Of a stretch of 64,000 bases of DNA, positions 42,024 through 53,617 are shown in pieces (positions within the stretch are counted from its first letter, which is position 1; each line of letters begins with the position of its first letter). The stretch is from Rhynchopus sp. YZ270_cl-10. Its lineage: Eukaryota > Euglenozoa > Diplonemea > Diplonemida > Diplonemidae. The stretch lies in assembly GCA_964035575.1 (NCBI GenBank), contig OZ037835.1, forward strand, positions 558,001-622,000, given 5' to 3'. Made by a program: the position numbers and the translations under genes. The notes under the pieces are model-generated. The model worked only from the letters and a program-made list of their open reading frames with translations. It was not told the origin of the DNA and ran no database searches.

Positions 42024-42412
42024 GTTAAGCTTCACAGCTGTGTTGTCTGGTAGAGGTGGTTCATTTGGAGGTCGGGGGTGGAAGCTTAACAAGGTAAGGA
42101 GTCTTGTGAGAGGGTGATGGTATTTGCTTTTTTCATTGCATGGCGCTACACAGTGATTACAGTGCTGCCGTTGGAACATGTAATAGAAAGTGAATGCACG
42201 CATCGCTTGCACCGAAGCCTCCTTTAGTTTAGAATATAGCAACATCAAATAGCCAGCAACACAGCGCCGCAGGCGCACGGTACGCTACTTTTTTCCTTTT
42301 TTTCCTAGATTTTACCCCCCTTTTCTTCCACTTCTTTTGACACAGCGAGCCAAACGCTCTGCACGGTGGGGTCACATGACCACGGGGGGTCATCTACAAC
42401 CTCTAAAACCCC

Positions 42413-42512
42413 ATTTTTCTCGGGGTGTACTTTGGTACACCCCGAATCCCTGTAAAAATCCAAATTTTTCCGGGAAAAATATTGGGGTGTACCAAAGTAC
42501 ACCCCGGTACAC
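42413..42512. repeat. paired hairpins with GGGGTGTAC arms
   Basis: GGGGTGTACTTTGGTACACCCC at 42420-42441 and GGGGTGTACCAAAGTACACCCC at 42484-42505 are each self-complementary and also complementary to each other. The segment between them also has inverted blocks (AAATTTTTCC..GGAAAAAT). Confidence 0.8.
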
Positions 42513-44834
42513 CTTGGCGGAAACTCTGTTTTTCCTGAAAACTTTTTTACTATTCCTTTTTTAAGGGAACGGAGCATGTACTGCCCTGGAAGCTCCAAGA
42601 AAATGGAGTCGGCGGGGCGAAAGAGGAAGTTGCCTTCCTAAACGTGCACACACAACTGGCAAAAAGGGGGAGGTGTCGTCACTCACCTTTGTATCATCAT
42701 TGAAATAACATTGCTTACCAATGGTACTCCAATACTGCTGCCCCCTGACTTTTTTTTTTTTGAAAATTTGATTACATTAGTGTAGACACCCGAGGACGAG
42801 CCCTGGGGAAGGTGGGGATCTGAAACCCCCAAAAACGCGGACATTGTCCATTTTTGTTGTGTCGACAATCGCCTAAGGACCCGCTTGGGGGGACCCAGGG
42901 TCTGTACTCAATGTTGGCCGAAGCCTTTTGTACTGCGAAAAAGGTATGGTCAGTCCTGAACCGGAGCAAATTTTATGAAAAGCCCTTTACCAGGCATTGT
43001 TCGCGAGTGTGGAATCTTCTTTCCTGTCGCAAAGGGTGCTGTTTGTAGGTTACGGTTTTGCGGCCGCCCTTGGTAAAAGATGAAGTGGTGGAGGGGAAAA
43101 ATACGTGAGTGGGTGCAGCCGGCACACTTTTCCCCAAGGTGTGGTAGAGTCCATCTGGGCTGTGAGTGTTGAAGGGTGCGCAGGAAAATACGCATCCACT
43201 TGCCGTTTGGATAAAGAACAAGAAAGCCCAAGAAAGCCCCGAGCCCACTTACTTCGCACAAGGATTTGCTCCCTTGTGTTCCAATTATACCCGTTTCGTT
43301 GACTGACGAGCGGTAGCGGGAGTAGGACATCTCAACGTAGACCGCGAAATGGAAGTAAGTTAGGCGGAGGGTGGGCGTGGCGTGGATATATGCTGTTGCG
43401 ACACGTGATTTTTCCAAGTTTTCAAGAAAGATGAAAGGGGGTTTGGGGGGAAGAGCTTAATTCTTGAACGCAATCCCCACACTCAGTTACACAAAATAAT
43501 AAAAAACCCCGTTCGTCTTTTGTTTAGTTGTTACGCTACCATGCAACCCAAGAGATATGAGGTGAGTGCACGATAAAGGGGGAGAGGAAATAACGCAATC
43601 CCCACACTCAGTCACACACGTTGGTACACTTCTCCCCAAGGTGTGGTAGAGTCCATCTGGGCTGCGAGTGTTGAAGGGTGCGCAGGAAAAAAAATTGAAA
43701 CCGCACTTGGTGTGGCAGCGGTTACTGGGGGGGTAAACCGGTAGAAACACGGTAGAAACACGGGGAATCGGTTGGGGGTTCCCTTTTTTGGAAAAAAATT
43801 TTTGTTTTTTTACCAGGGGGCTTCTCTATGTTGTAGGCATACAGAGGCACAGATTTTACAGACCGGGGCCGGAACTGGCTGGGATGTCACGAAACTGACA
43901 AAAAAAGTGGTTTTCGACCTTTTTTCTTTTGGCCAGCTGTACTGTACTGTGTATACTGTGTATACTGTGTATACTGTGTATACTGTGAACATGCGAAAAT
44001 TGACCAAAGACGAGAACTTGTCCATTTCGGCAAATTGACCCCACCACTGGCCGGACGGATTCCGGAAATGCAAATGCCGGCTTTAAAAGCTCACCAGCGA
44101 AAAAAAAAGAAAAATTTCCAACATCTGGAACCCCCCTTTACGGAGCGACAACTGGTAGAAACACGGTAGAACCACGGGGAATCGGTTAAGGCGCCACACC
44201 AGCACTCCTCCTTTTTATTTTTTGGAAACTTGGTTGTAATAGTGTGCACTCTAGAGTGTGCCCCACTATACCTTTTATTTTGTTTCCACACGCCCTCGCA
44301 AAGCAATAAAACAATAAAGACAAAAGGGAGAGGTTGTGGTGGGTGAAACACACACACAGCAGAATGGGAAAAAAAAAGGGCTGAATGTGTCGCTCATGCA
44401 ACAGCGTGTTTCCATATACCCTCAGAGAAAAATAATATATGAGGGTATGCGTGTAATTGAAGGAAATACTACAGGTCAATAGCGATCTTCACCCACACAT
44501 TTTATTTCCCAACCCAACAACAACAATATAGCGTGAAGACAATAAATAAAATCAAAGCGGAATAAATTTTTTTTTATTTTTTAGGTTTTGTGAGGCACTC
44601 AACGAGTGTGCCGGCTCTGTGGCGTCACGGAGCCACCAACACTCCCCAGTCATTTTTCCTGCGCTTCCAGGAAAACTCGCAGTATGCGACCAGGATGGGA
44701 CTAGGGAGTGCAGGATTTTTGCTGCTAAAGTAGAGATAAATCAAGACCAAGACAAGCCACGCTACTGGCGCATTGAAAACACAAGGTTGGTTCGGTCCAC
44801 TAAGGCCAGCTAAACCCGCAAACCCGTTTACGGG

Positions 44835-45515
44835 TTTGCACTGTACAAGAAAACTGTCCACTAAGCCAACTAAGGACCCTCCGCATGGAACACACTGAAG
44901 CAAAAAGGGAGGTTGAAGTACACTAGGCCAACTAAGGACCCTCCGCATGGAACACACTGAAGAAAAAAGGGAGGTTGAAGTACACTAGGCCAACTAAGAG
45001 ACCTCCACACAGAACACACTGATACAAAAGGAGTGATTCATGTCCACTAGGCCAACTAAGGACCCTCCGCATGGAACACACTGAAGCAAAAAGGGAGGTT
45101 GAAGTACACTAGGCCAACTAAGGACCCTCCGCATGGAACACACTGAAGAAAAAAGGGAGGTTGAAGTACACTAGGCCAACTAAGAGACCTCCACACAGAA
45201 CACACTGATACAAAAGGAGTGATTCATGTCCACTAGGCCAACTAAGGACCCTCCGCATGGAACACACTGAAGCAAAAAGGGAGGTTGAAGTACACTAGGC
45301 CAACTAAGAGACCTCCACACAGAACACACTGATACAAAAGGGGTGATTCATGTCCACTAGGCCAACTAAGGACCCTCCGCATGGAACACACTGAAGCAAA
45401 AAGGGAGGTTGAAGTACACTAGGCCAACTAAGAGACCTCCACACAGAACACACTGATACAAAAGGGGTGATTCATGTCCACTAGGCCAACTAAGGACCCT
45501 CCGCATGGAACACAC
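44835..45515. repeat. tandem array of about 62-bp units in higher-order triplets
   Basis: Units share CACTAGGCCAACTAAG and GAACACACTGA. Three variants differ in the middle (GGACCCTCCGCATG, and GAGACCTCCACACA) and in the tail (GGAGGTTGAAGTA or GTGATTCATGTC). They follow in fixed order with periods of about 187 and 125 bp. Confidence 0.9.
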
Positions 45516-45739
45516 ATGTGAGTGAGACTAGCACAGGGAAACAGTACCAAGAAATACCACACGAGGTACGCACTGAACACACATCCGTTTAACACTTTGA
45601 ACTCCACTTCGCCCCAAAAATCTGTTTTTACCCTGCAACACCACTTGACCACCATAGGTTAAACGAGTAGAACACATTAAACAAGAACTGTTTTACACCC
45701 TGAGCACCACCTGACCAGAACCTTCAAGAGGCAAGGCCA

Positions 45740-45990
45740 TTCAACGGGTGATCCGCGCTCACGGGGTGGTTCACTGAAATAAAGGGGTGATTCAGGTTCA
45801 CTAGGCCAACTAAGGACCCTACGCATGAACACACTGAAACAAGGGGTGATTCAGGTCCATTCTGCATGGCCGCACTGAAAACAAGGGGTGATTCAGGTCC
45901 ATTCTGCATGGCCGCACTGAAACAAGGGGTAATTCAGGTTCACTAGGCCAACTCGGACCCTACGCATGAACACACTGACACAAAAAGGGC
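45740..45990. repeat. degenerate continuation of the 62-bp family
   Basis: Words GGGGTGATTCAGGTTCACTAG and GAACACACTGA recur with CATTCTGCATGGCCGCACTG variants. These are diverged relatives of 44835-45515. Confidence 0.7.
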
Positions 45991-48887
45991 CCACCTGACC
46001 ACCATAGGGCCTACAATTCAACGGTTCGAACAAACTGGAAAATAAAAGACACAAATTAGGGAGGGAGGGAGGGAAACGAAAAAATTTAATTCACAGCAAA
46101 CAGGTGTGAGGGAGAAGAAAAGAAAGTGAACAAAAACGAAAAAACAATGTTTTTCTGAAATGTGATGTTGTTGGGGTAGGGAGAATAAAACAGTTCCAAG
46201 AAAAGCTCCTGCGTCGGTTTTCTTTTGGTTAGGAAAAAACGGGAAACGAAATAGGGGGTGAGTTCGTTGTACGCTTCCACTGTGATATACCCTCATAGCA
46301 AAAGTAATACCGTCTTTTGAAAAAAATATGGACCAGAAAAATTGGTTGGTGTGGCCCGTTTTGCGGTTTTGCGTGTCTCAAGAATGGCCCAAGAATGGCC
46401 CAAAAGTGGGTTAAATCGAGGGGGGGTCCCTTTTTTAATTTGTTACCCGGTGTTTTTTTTTGGGTGGTTTTCACGCTAGGTCTGACCCGGAGGCACCTCT
46501 CGCATAGTGACTGGAGGGGAAATTTGGGGTGGTCCTAACCTTTCGGTTAGGAATAATTCACAACACGGTGGCTAAAATCGGGTTTTCCTGGGAAGGGTAC
46601 CAGTACCCAGGTACCCAAAATATTTTCGATAATACCCATTTTTTCTTTTCTTTAATACCCACTTTTTATTTTCGTTAGTACCCACTTTTGAAAAATGGGT
46701 ATTAACGAAAATGGGTACTAGGAAAATGGGTACCACCGGATTTAACCCTAAAATATTGCGTTCCCCCAGAAAACCAGTTTTTGCCACAGTAATTTTTGCC
46801 CAGGGCATGCTCTTGAAGCATGGCGGCTTGGTGTGAGAAGGGGCAGTGTATTGTTTTGTTCTAGATTTCGACGGTTGTTAGAACGAGTCAAGTGGATGCT
46901 TATCTAAACACTGACTTTAGTACAGACCCGAGAGATCACACATGACTTTGAGGAAAGAACAAAGCAATGCATCTGTACCCGCACGCCAGGTTGTAGTTAC
47001 TTCAGAATTTTCTTAAGTTTGCATGAACGAGGAGGGGGCGAATCATTCTTCGGGAACGTGCAGTATACCATGGAATGAGGGTTCTCAAAAAAACCACGTG
47101 GGGGCTGAATTCATATCCCTTAGAATTGCGAATTCAGCCTTTGCAGAAGGTACGTCTTACTTGTACTTGTATGCCGTGTCACCCTTCTCAACCTCACCGG
47201 TTCACAACGTTCGAATAATAGTAGACAGTGGTAACCCTTCTCGATTGTGCAAACTTAAGAATTTTCTGCTGTAACTTACCAAAATCGATTTTCTCACCCC
47301 AAACACCCGCAACACCCGCAACACCCCACCTGCTACTTCGGTAGCCTGTGTTGTTGGGAGTTGGTTCTCATGTTGATCCCCAGTGTCTTGCACTGCTTCT
47401 TCTGAGCCCAACGCTGTTTGGCCTGTCGACGTACTAAATACGAAGACAGGGGGGCGGTGCCAACAATTTTCCAATGATGTAACGTTTATCTGATTGATTT
47501 ATCGTTTGATATACCTTGTGTCCTACTTCACCTGCACACCTAAGGTTATTGAACGGTACTTTCAAGCGATACTTCGTTATGTCAGTGGGTACTGGGTACT
47601 GGGTACTGGGTACTGGGTACTGGGTACTGGGTACTGGGTACTGGGTACTGGGTACTGGAAAACACGTACGTTTTTGTTCGCGATAACACGTATACTTTTT
47701 GTGTACGTGTTATCGCAAATCGAAAAAAAAAGTATACGTGTTATCGCAATTTACCCATAAATTTATTTATCTACCCTAAAGCATAGGTTTCGAACGCGCG
47801 TTCGAAAATCGAAAACGCGCAAATCCAAAATCGGAAAACGCGCACATGAAAAAAAAAAAAAAAAACGCGCAAAAAAAAAAAAAAAAACGCGCGTTCGAAA
47901 AGCCGGACGCGCGTAAAAAAAAAAGGGCGTTTTTTTTTTTTTTTTTCAAACGCGCGTTCAGGGTATAAGCTTGGATTTTGGATTTTTTCCAGAATTAGGT
48001 TTTTTGAATTTTTTTTTTTTGGTGGGGTTATAGCAGGGTATTATATAGCCCCCCTAGCCCCCACCAAAAAGGTGGTTTTGTGTGAGGCAGTCATTTTTTT
48101 CCGTGGGGGAAACGAAGCGAAAAATTTTCTCGGTATTTTGTGACCACGGCAAACCTACACCACCCCAACCCTGCGGAAAAGCCTCCCCTCCTCTGTGCAA
48201 CCTTGGTAGCTTTCAGCCACTGGTGATCCGCAATCCGTAGTGGGTGTCAGCCTTATTGTCGGTAACCTCAATACATTTACAAGAAACGGTGGCCATGGCA
48301 CCCAAAGGTTCCTGGCGAAGCCACGGTATGCAACATTTCTAAAATCGCGCTTTAAAATTGCACTATTTTACAGGCAAACAATGTCATGGGAAGGGTGTGA
48401 AAGCTTGCGCCGCAGGCGCACGGTGCGCTACTTTTATTCTTTTCGCCACATCTTTTTTCTCACTCATAGTTGGGTTCAAGCTCCGTCCGTCAAATGGAGC
48501 TCAACGAACCCTTTTTTGCGGAGCAAAAAAGGAAAAATGGCGCCGCAGGCAAAAAAATTTTAAGGTACAGCCTGGATGGTGCGGTCAGCAACCCAGTTCC
48601 CAAGGGTACTGCGTACTCCCGTGGTTCAACCACGGTTCTTTCCCCCATATTTCCCCCCCCCCCCCGAAATCCAAATCTATATTTTTTTTTTTCCCCCGAA
48701 AAATTTCAGAATTAGGTTTTTGAACCTAATTCTGAGTACCAAGCTAATACCCTGCGCGCGTTTGAAAAACTGGACGCGCGTTCGAAAAAACCACTTTTTC
48801 GACGCGCGTTCGAAAAACCTCCCACGTAAACATGAGGCTTCCACTTTTTCGAACGCGCGTTTTTTTTTTTCGTTTTTCAAACGCGCG
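45991..48887. other. gene-free repeat mosaic
   Basis: 46085-46235 recurs at 62255-62400. 46348-46427 is a GGTGTGGCCCG element copy. 46650-46745 holds repeated TACCCATTTT words. 47587-47658 is (GGGTACT)n. 47800-47960 and 48750-48890 carry many AACGCGCGTT words. 48310-48440 is a TGCGCC-hairpin repeat. No gene supported. Confidence 0.5.
47587..47658. repeat. GGGTACT heptamer microsatellite
   Basis: About ten perfect copies of GGGTACT. Confidence 0.95.
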
Positions 48888-49405
48888 CAGGGGTTAAGTT
48901 AGCTTTTTTTTTTTCTCGCTGAGTCGGGTTTTCTGGGTTTTTTTCGGTTTTTCTGGATTTTGCGAAAAATAACCCATTCCCTCCGCGAGCGCAGCGAGCG
49001 GAAAAAATTTTAAGGTGCACCTCCGCGAGCGTAGCGAGCGAAAAAAATTTTTCGCAATTTTTGGGCAAAGTTCAAAAATCCCACCAAAAAGTGGGGGACC
49101 CTGGGGATTTTTGGATTTGTCCTAACAATTTTGAAGCATAAATTTGAAGAACAGGACTGGTGTACCCCTCACCGACCTCAGTTCCCACGTCCCTGCCTCA
49201 TCCGCACTCTCGCAACACTAGTACTGAACCCGAAGCTCGCCAGAGATCCCTGTTGCCTCTTCATATGAATCATTCCCAGTTCTGACGGGGGTTTTGTTTG
49301 GGTCGGGAGGATTTTTTTTTCTTAGAGGGTGAGGTGGGGGGGGCTCCGCCCCCACCCCTACCCCACCTTCCCGGCCTACACCACCCAAAAATTTGGATTT
49401 TTTTT
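48888..49405. repeat. dispersed repeat, left half, copy 1 (target of the YR retrotransposon)
   Basis: Nearly identical to 61018-61530. Starts GCAGGGGTTAAGTTAGC. Contains hairpins CGCGAGCGCAGCGAGCG and CGCGAGCGTAGCGAGCG. It breaks off in a T run at 49405, where the YR retrotransposon begins. Its right half resumes at 56739. Confidence 0.9.
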
Positions 49406-49589
49406 GTTTTCGTAACGCCAAACTCTTTAACCTTTGTTTGATTGAGCTTACTGAATCGCTCAACTGCGATGGGAAAAATCGTGCGAGTTTTGATCTCGTC
49501 TAAAATTCTTTCTTTAGATGAAATTCGAGATCTGAACTGCTACGATAATTTGAGAAATCCAGAAAGCTTCAGAGATAATGAAATCCCCA
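49402..49589. repeat. split direct repeat A1 of the YR retrotransposon
   Basis: 188 bp starting TTTTGTTTTCGTAACGCC and ending GAAATCCCCA. Matches A2 (51028-51215) with no difference I could find. AT-rich compared with the element's genes. Confidence 0.9.
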
Positions 49590-49689
49590 GGGTGGGGCGC
49601 GAAAAAAAGCCAAAGAGAAATAACATAGTTGGTAAAAGAGTCTGACAAAATGATCACTCTGACATATTGATGTATAATGGACAGTAAAC

Positions 49690-50853
49690 CTAGTATTCAC
49701 TCTCACTGTCACTACTGTCCAGGCCAGGGTGGAGGTTAGGATCCTGGACGATGTCCGTCATAGCCCTCTGTCCCAGTTTGTTCCAACAGATGTAGTCCTT
49801 GAACGATCGAGAGTTCCAACTCCCCGCTTTTAGGAGTATCGCTAAATTTGGGTTAGCAATGGACACATCTTGGGCTGCGCCTCTACGAAAGCTGTGCGTA
49901 CCGTAACCGGCTGGTGAGGGATCCTCGTGGGCAGAAGCCTTGCTCTTAACATCCTTAAGAAAGTGGACATAGGAGCACGAGAAAATCTTCTCACCACAGG
50001 ATACCGTATCACGAATGTAGGGCCAGATGATGTGGACCGGACAGGTCTTCCTCCAACCCGCTTGTTCGACTCCGGCACACGTACACCCACGTGACAGTAC
50101 CTCACCGGTGCTGATGTTCTTTCTCTTAGCCAGTACAATGAAAAGTTGGCCTTGAAAACAGAAAACAGAACTGTGGGTCTGGGAGTCCCTGATCCGTTTG
50201 AGCGCAGTGTGGGGGGCGTCATCGAGCGCACCTCTTCGGAGGTCAATGGCTTCGTTTCGGCACCTGAGGAGGAAGACGTAACATAGTACACACAGGAACT
50301 GGAAATGTTGCCGTGTTATATGGGACAGCATGGCTGGGCACAAGACCATCTTGTCAAGAAGAGGAGAGCAGATCGGGTCCTTCTGGCCAGAGCGCTCCTT
50401 CAGTGACGCGAGACCTCTGAGGGTTTCAGACACCACAGCAGTCCGTAGATTGCAGTCACTACCCAAGTAGCGGTGTACCTTCTGGAGTGCACTGATGTTC
50501 GTCTCAGCGTACGCCTTGCACTTGTGGATGGCGATAAAACCACTGAAGTCCACGGGATTAATGGGGAAGTGAGGGATGTCTAGTGCTGTTGCATATGATC
50601 CCCATGCACGTATCGCCGTGAAGTAGGTATACCACGACGCCGGGGAGATCGAGAAGATAATGAGGCGTTGGGCTGCATCCTGAGCCGCAGCTCTAGCATC
50701 AGAAACGCTACCTGCACACATCTCCTCGATCTTACGCTTGAGGCTTAACCGGGGTTCACGCCTCCGAGCGTCACTGTTGCACAAGTCGTTTGTCAAGCGC
50801 GTAACCACTTGATCCGCCGTGATGTTCGAAAGGATTAGGTTAGCGGAGTTCAT
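49690..50853 (-). CDS. YR-retrotransposon tyrosine recombinase
   Basis: A 387-aa integrase of the tyrosine recombinase class, which would join the circular DNA intermediate to the genome. The family pattern is visible: an Arg in LLRCRNEAIDLRRG, the HxxR box in YGTHSFRRGAA, and a Tyr in SFKDYICWNKL near the C terminus. It is encoded downstream of RT on the same strand, separated by the central split repeat. Confidence 0.9.
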   Translation of the reverse strand: MNSANLILSNITADQVVTRLTNDLCNSDARRREPRLSLKRKIEEMCAGSVSDARAAAQDAAQRLIIFSISPASWYTYFTAIRAWGSYATALDIPHFPINPVDFSGFIAIHKCKAYAETNISALQKVHRYLGSDCNLRTAVVSETLRGLASLKERSGQKDPICSPLLDKMVLCPAMLSHITRQHFQFLCVLCYVFLLRCRNEAIDLRRGALDDAPHTALKRIRDSQTHSSVFCFQGQLFIVLAKRKNISTGEVLSRGCTCAGVEQAGWRKTCPVHIIWPYIRDTVSCGEKIFSCSYVHFLKDVKSKASAHEDPSPAGYGTHSFRRGAAQDVSIANPNLAILLKAGSWNSRSFKDYICWNKLGQRAMTDIVQDPNLHPGLDSSDSESEY

Positions 50854-50884
50854 CGTGTATGCAAACTCTGGAGTGGGTGGGCGG

Positions 50885-51215
50885 GAGAAATTATAAATTC
50901 TTTAAAGTGTCATGTTAACGATTTGTATCGCATGGAAATCATACCGTATGATTTCGTTAAGCGGTTGCAGAGTTGGCTAGCCGAAAACAAAAAGGCTGAT
51001 ATTTGGTTGCACAAAATATAATCCTTCTTTTGTTTTCGTAACGCCAAACTCTTTAACCTTTGTTTGATTGAGCTTACTGAATCGCTCAACTGCGATGGGA
51101 AAAATCGTGCGAGTTTTGATCTCGTCTAAAATTCTTTCTTTAGATGAAATTCGAGATCTGAACTGCTACGATAATTTGAGAAATCCAGAAAGCTTCAGAG
51201 ATAATGAAATCCCCA
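50885..51215. repeat. central split direct repeat B1-A2
   Basis: B1 (50885-51031) joins A2 (51028-51215) across a shared TTTT. The joint equals what fusing the element's right end (B2) to its left end (A1) would give, as expected for the circle-junction template of this class. Confidence 0.9.
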
Positions 51216-51430
51216 ACGCAGATCTCTGGCTTTCATATCCCAACGCAGGCAAGGAGTTGATCGAGAAGGAGGAAGAGCGATAACGACATAGCTATGATGC
51301 CAAGGAATGATGAGAGGGTAGAACAGGTGAGCAAGGGTGAGCCGCTTTTTTTTTTTTTTTTTTTTATATACTGTAGATAGGACAGGGGAGAAACACAAAA
51401 GGGAGGGAAGGGGGTGGGTCCGAAGGAGAA
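51216..51430. other. short spacer within the element
   Basis: Sequence downstream of the RT gene with a T run (51347-51365). No other signal seen. Confidence 0.5.
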
Positions 51431-53350
51431 TTACCATTCGTGGAACTCTCTCGAAGCGAAAACGCTCTCAAAGTTCTTAAGGTAACGGAAGCCACGTTCC
51501 TCTAGCCACTGAATGCGACCCAGACTTCGCGACGGCATATCCGCAATGTTAGCTGCAGAAGCAACCCTCTCCAGCCACACACGAGAGGCCCCAGATGAGA
51601 CCGACTCAGACCAGAAGGATCGGACCATAGCATTAATAACAATGCGTTTAGCGTACCCTTTTACAAGGGTCACTTGAGCACACTCATTATCAACGAAAAA
51701 CACTTGGGGAATTTGCTGGTAAGGGAGGTCGAGGGAGGGGAAAAGGGAGGAGAAGAAATGGTTACAGAAACATTGTGCCGAGAGTACGGCCTCCGTTTCG
51801 TATAATTGGATGTTCGCCTCCTCTCGATGTGTCAGGGCTGACAAGCAGCCGCCATAGTAACGGTATTGCTTGTACAAAATACAAACACCCAACAAGCCCA
51901 AGGAGGCATCCGTGTAAACACAAAGGGGTGAACATGGAGAGGAAATAAAACGAGGGTCAATTATTCTGAAAAACGTAGAGCGCTTGAGCGCGTGTAACCA
52001 CCACACAAGAGCCCCCTCCAGGCGGGCTCCAAGAACTAAAAAGTGAGACTTAGAGTACTGTCTCGAATACAAAGGGTGAAGATATGCTCTACCCACGGCA
52101 CCACACATATTCTGCTGGACAAACGATAGTTGACCTAGCAGTTTTGCAGCATCGGTGGAGGAGAGGGAATTGGCGGACAGGATGGACTCAATCTTCGCAA
52201 TCAGGGAGCACTGTCGGTCATCAGCTATGCGGCAGGTAATCAGGGGGGGGGCCGACAAGTCAATACAGACGCCTAGGTACTTCAACAACGAACCTACACG
52301 CTTTTTGGCGTCCCTGAAGACAAGGCCGATGACGTTCGAGAAGAGGTGTTGGAAGTCGTCCGCCATCGACTCAGCGTCGTCCTCGCTGCCCATTAGGAGG
52401 AAATCATCGAAATATCCTGATGTAGGGATGCCCAACTGTCTGCGAGCGGTGCAAACCACGAAGCGTGAGAGCACGTTGTAGTCCAGAACCGCGCTCTCAG
52501 TCCCAAAGCAGAGGACGTTGCTCAGAAAACACTGCAATTGGAGTGAGACGGGGTCCACCGCGACAATCACAGCGTAGCGGCGTTGCGTGGCGTCAACGAT
52601 CAGCGACTTGTAGGCATCGCTCTGATCGAGAACAGCCATAGCAAGCTTGGGGACACCATGCGACTGCAAGCACAGCGCCGTGGCCACAGCATTGTCCACT
52701 CCGCACAGGGAAATAGGTGTGTGGATGCGTGTGCCCTTGTTCGTCGGTCGCGCATTATCGCACCCACGTCGCTTCTGTCCTTGCGCCACGATGAAGCGAC
52801 GGATGGGGATGAAGGAGTCGACGGGGAGGGACTCAGGAGTGTATGGACCCTCCAGCCAGCCTTTGTCGACTTCCGCAGAAAGCTGTGAGCTAATCTCGTG
52901 AAGGTCACCATCTTCAACGCAACGCCGACGCAGAGAATGAAGTACGCTAGCCTCATGGGTGACAAGAAGGGACTTCGACGAGATCACAACCTTCTTCGTA
53001 CTGCGGCTGAGCTTAGGGTCGAAGACACCCACCTCAGAGAGGTCATCAACAACAGGGAAGCCGAAGCCCAGACGCGTGACGAACTCATTCTGTACCCCCG
53101 GAGCGGCGGCACCCATCGCAAGGAGAAGCTCTTCGACGAGAGGGACGTTTATCCGCATCGCAATGTCCTTGGCGGGATGGGAGGGATCGAAGTAGGAATT
53201 GAAGAGAGGTATATTGGCGCGAAGAGAAGAACCCCTGGACTCCCAATAACTGATCCGGTCCTTCCGAAAAGCCCTGTTCTGCGGCGCGGTTCGCGATGCG
53301 TAAGATGCACAGCACGCCACCAAATCGGAATCAAGGTCAGGGAGGGTCAC
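51431..53350 (-). CDS. YR-retrotransposon reverse transcriptase-RNase H
   Basis: A 639-aa polyprotein. The RT palm is recognised by GYFDDFLLMGS (the YxDD box in DIRS-like form), with upstream YKSLIVDATQRRYAVIVAV and downstream LLKYLGVCID. The RNase H domain follows with VYTDASLGLLGVC, an ETEAVLSAQ segment and VDNECAQ, the D-E-D set of DIRS-type elements. It makes the DNA copy of the element. No aspartic protease or DDE integrase is present, as expected for this class. Confidence 0.92.
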   Translation of the reverse strand: MTLPDLDSDLVACCASYASRTAPQNRAFRKDRISYWESRGSSLRANIPLFNSYFDPSHPAKDIAMRINVPLVEELLLAMGAAAPGVQNEFVTRLGFGFPVVDDLSEVGVFDPKLSRSTKKVVISSKSLLVTHEASVLHSLRRRCVEDGDLHEISSQLSAEVDKGWLEGPYTPESLPVDSFIPIRRFIVAQGQKRRGCDNARPTNKGTRIHTPISLCGVDNAVATALCLQSHGVPKLAMAVLDQSDAYKSLIVDATQRRYAVIVAVDPVSLQLQCFLSNVLCFGTESAVLDYNVLSRFVVCTARRQLGIPTSGYFDDFLLMGSEDDAESMADDFQHLFSNVIGLVFRDAKKRVGSLLKYLGVCIDLSAPPLITCRIADDRQCSLIAKIESILSANSLSSTDAAKLLGQLSFVQQNMCGAVGRAYLHPLYSRQYSKSHFLVLGARLEGALVWWLHALKRSTFFRIIDPRFISSPCSPLCVYTDASLGLLGVCILYKQYRYYGGCLSALTHREEANIQLYETEAVLSAQCFCNHFFSSLFPSLDLPYQQIPQVFFVDNECAQVTLVKGYAKRIVINAMVRSFWSESVSSGASRVWLERVASAANIADMPSRSLGRIQWLEERGFRYLKNFESVFASREFHEW

Positions 53351-53617
53351 CGGGTCGATGACGAGAGAAGAGACGCATCTCAGGTGGTCTTCAAAGGAAG
53401 AGGCTTCTACAGTGGCGTAGAGCCCTTTTTGCTTCAGGAAAGTATGTGAGAGGCGGGGTGGGATATTAGTAGCGATGGGTTCATCAAGATCGGGACCGGG
53501 AGTGCGCTCGGGAAGGAGTGCGTCAGATCGGAGCCAGACCTTATGCAGGAGGCTATCGGGCGGAGGGAGGGGCGTGTAAATGGAAGCGGGTGTAGGGAGA
53601 GGAGATGCGAGGGGCAG

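Larger units (their letters stand above)
41371..44834. other. repeat mosaic, one doubtful gene
   Basis: It includes hairpins (42410-42512), a (CTGTGTATA)n run at 43939-43987, GC-hairpin words at 41738-41760, and duplicated blocks such as 43120-43200 with 43620-43690 (CCCCAAGGTGTGGTAGAGTC). Apart from the frame at 41649-42023 I see no gene. Confidence 0.5.

Noticed and set aside
47587-47658. Telomere-like repeat
   Set aside because: GGGTACT, TTGTTTG and GGTTTGCA runs are short, internal and mutually different. None matches a known telomere repeat such as TTAGGG.
49442-49645. Host gene on the plus strand at both A repeats
   Set aside because: The frame is part of the retrotransposon's A repeat, so the two copies are one element feature rather than duplicated host genes.
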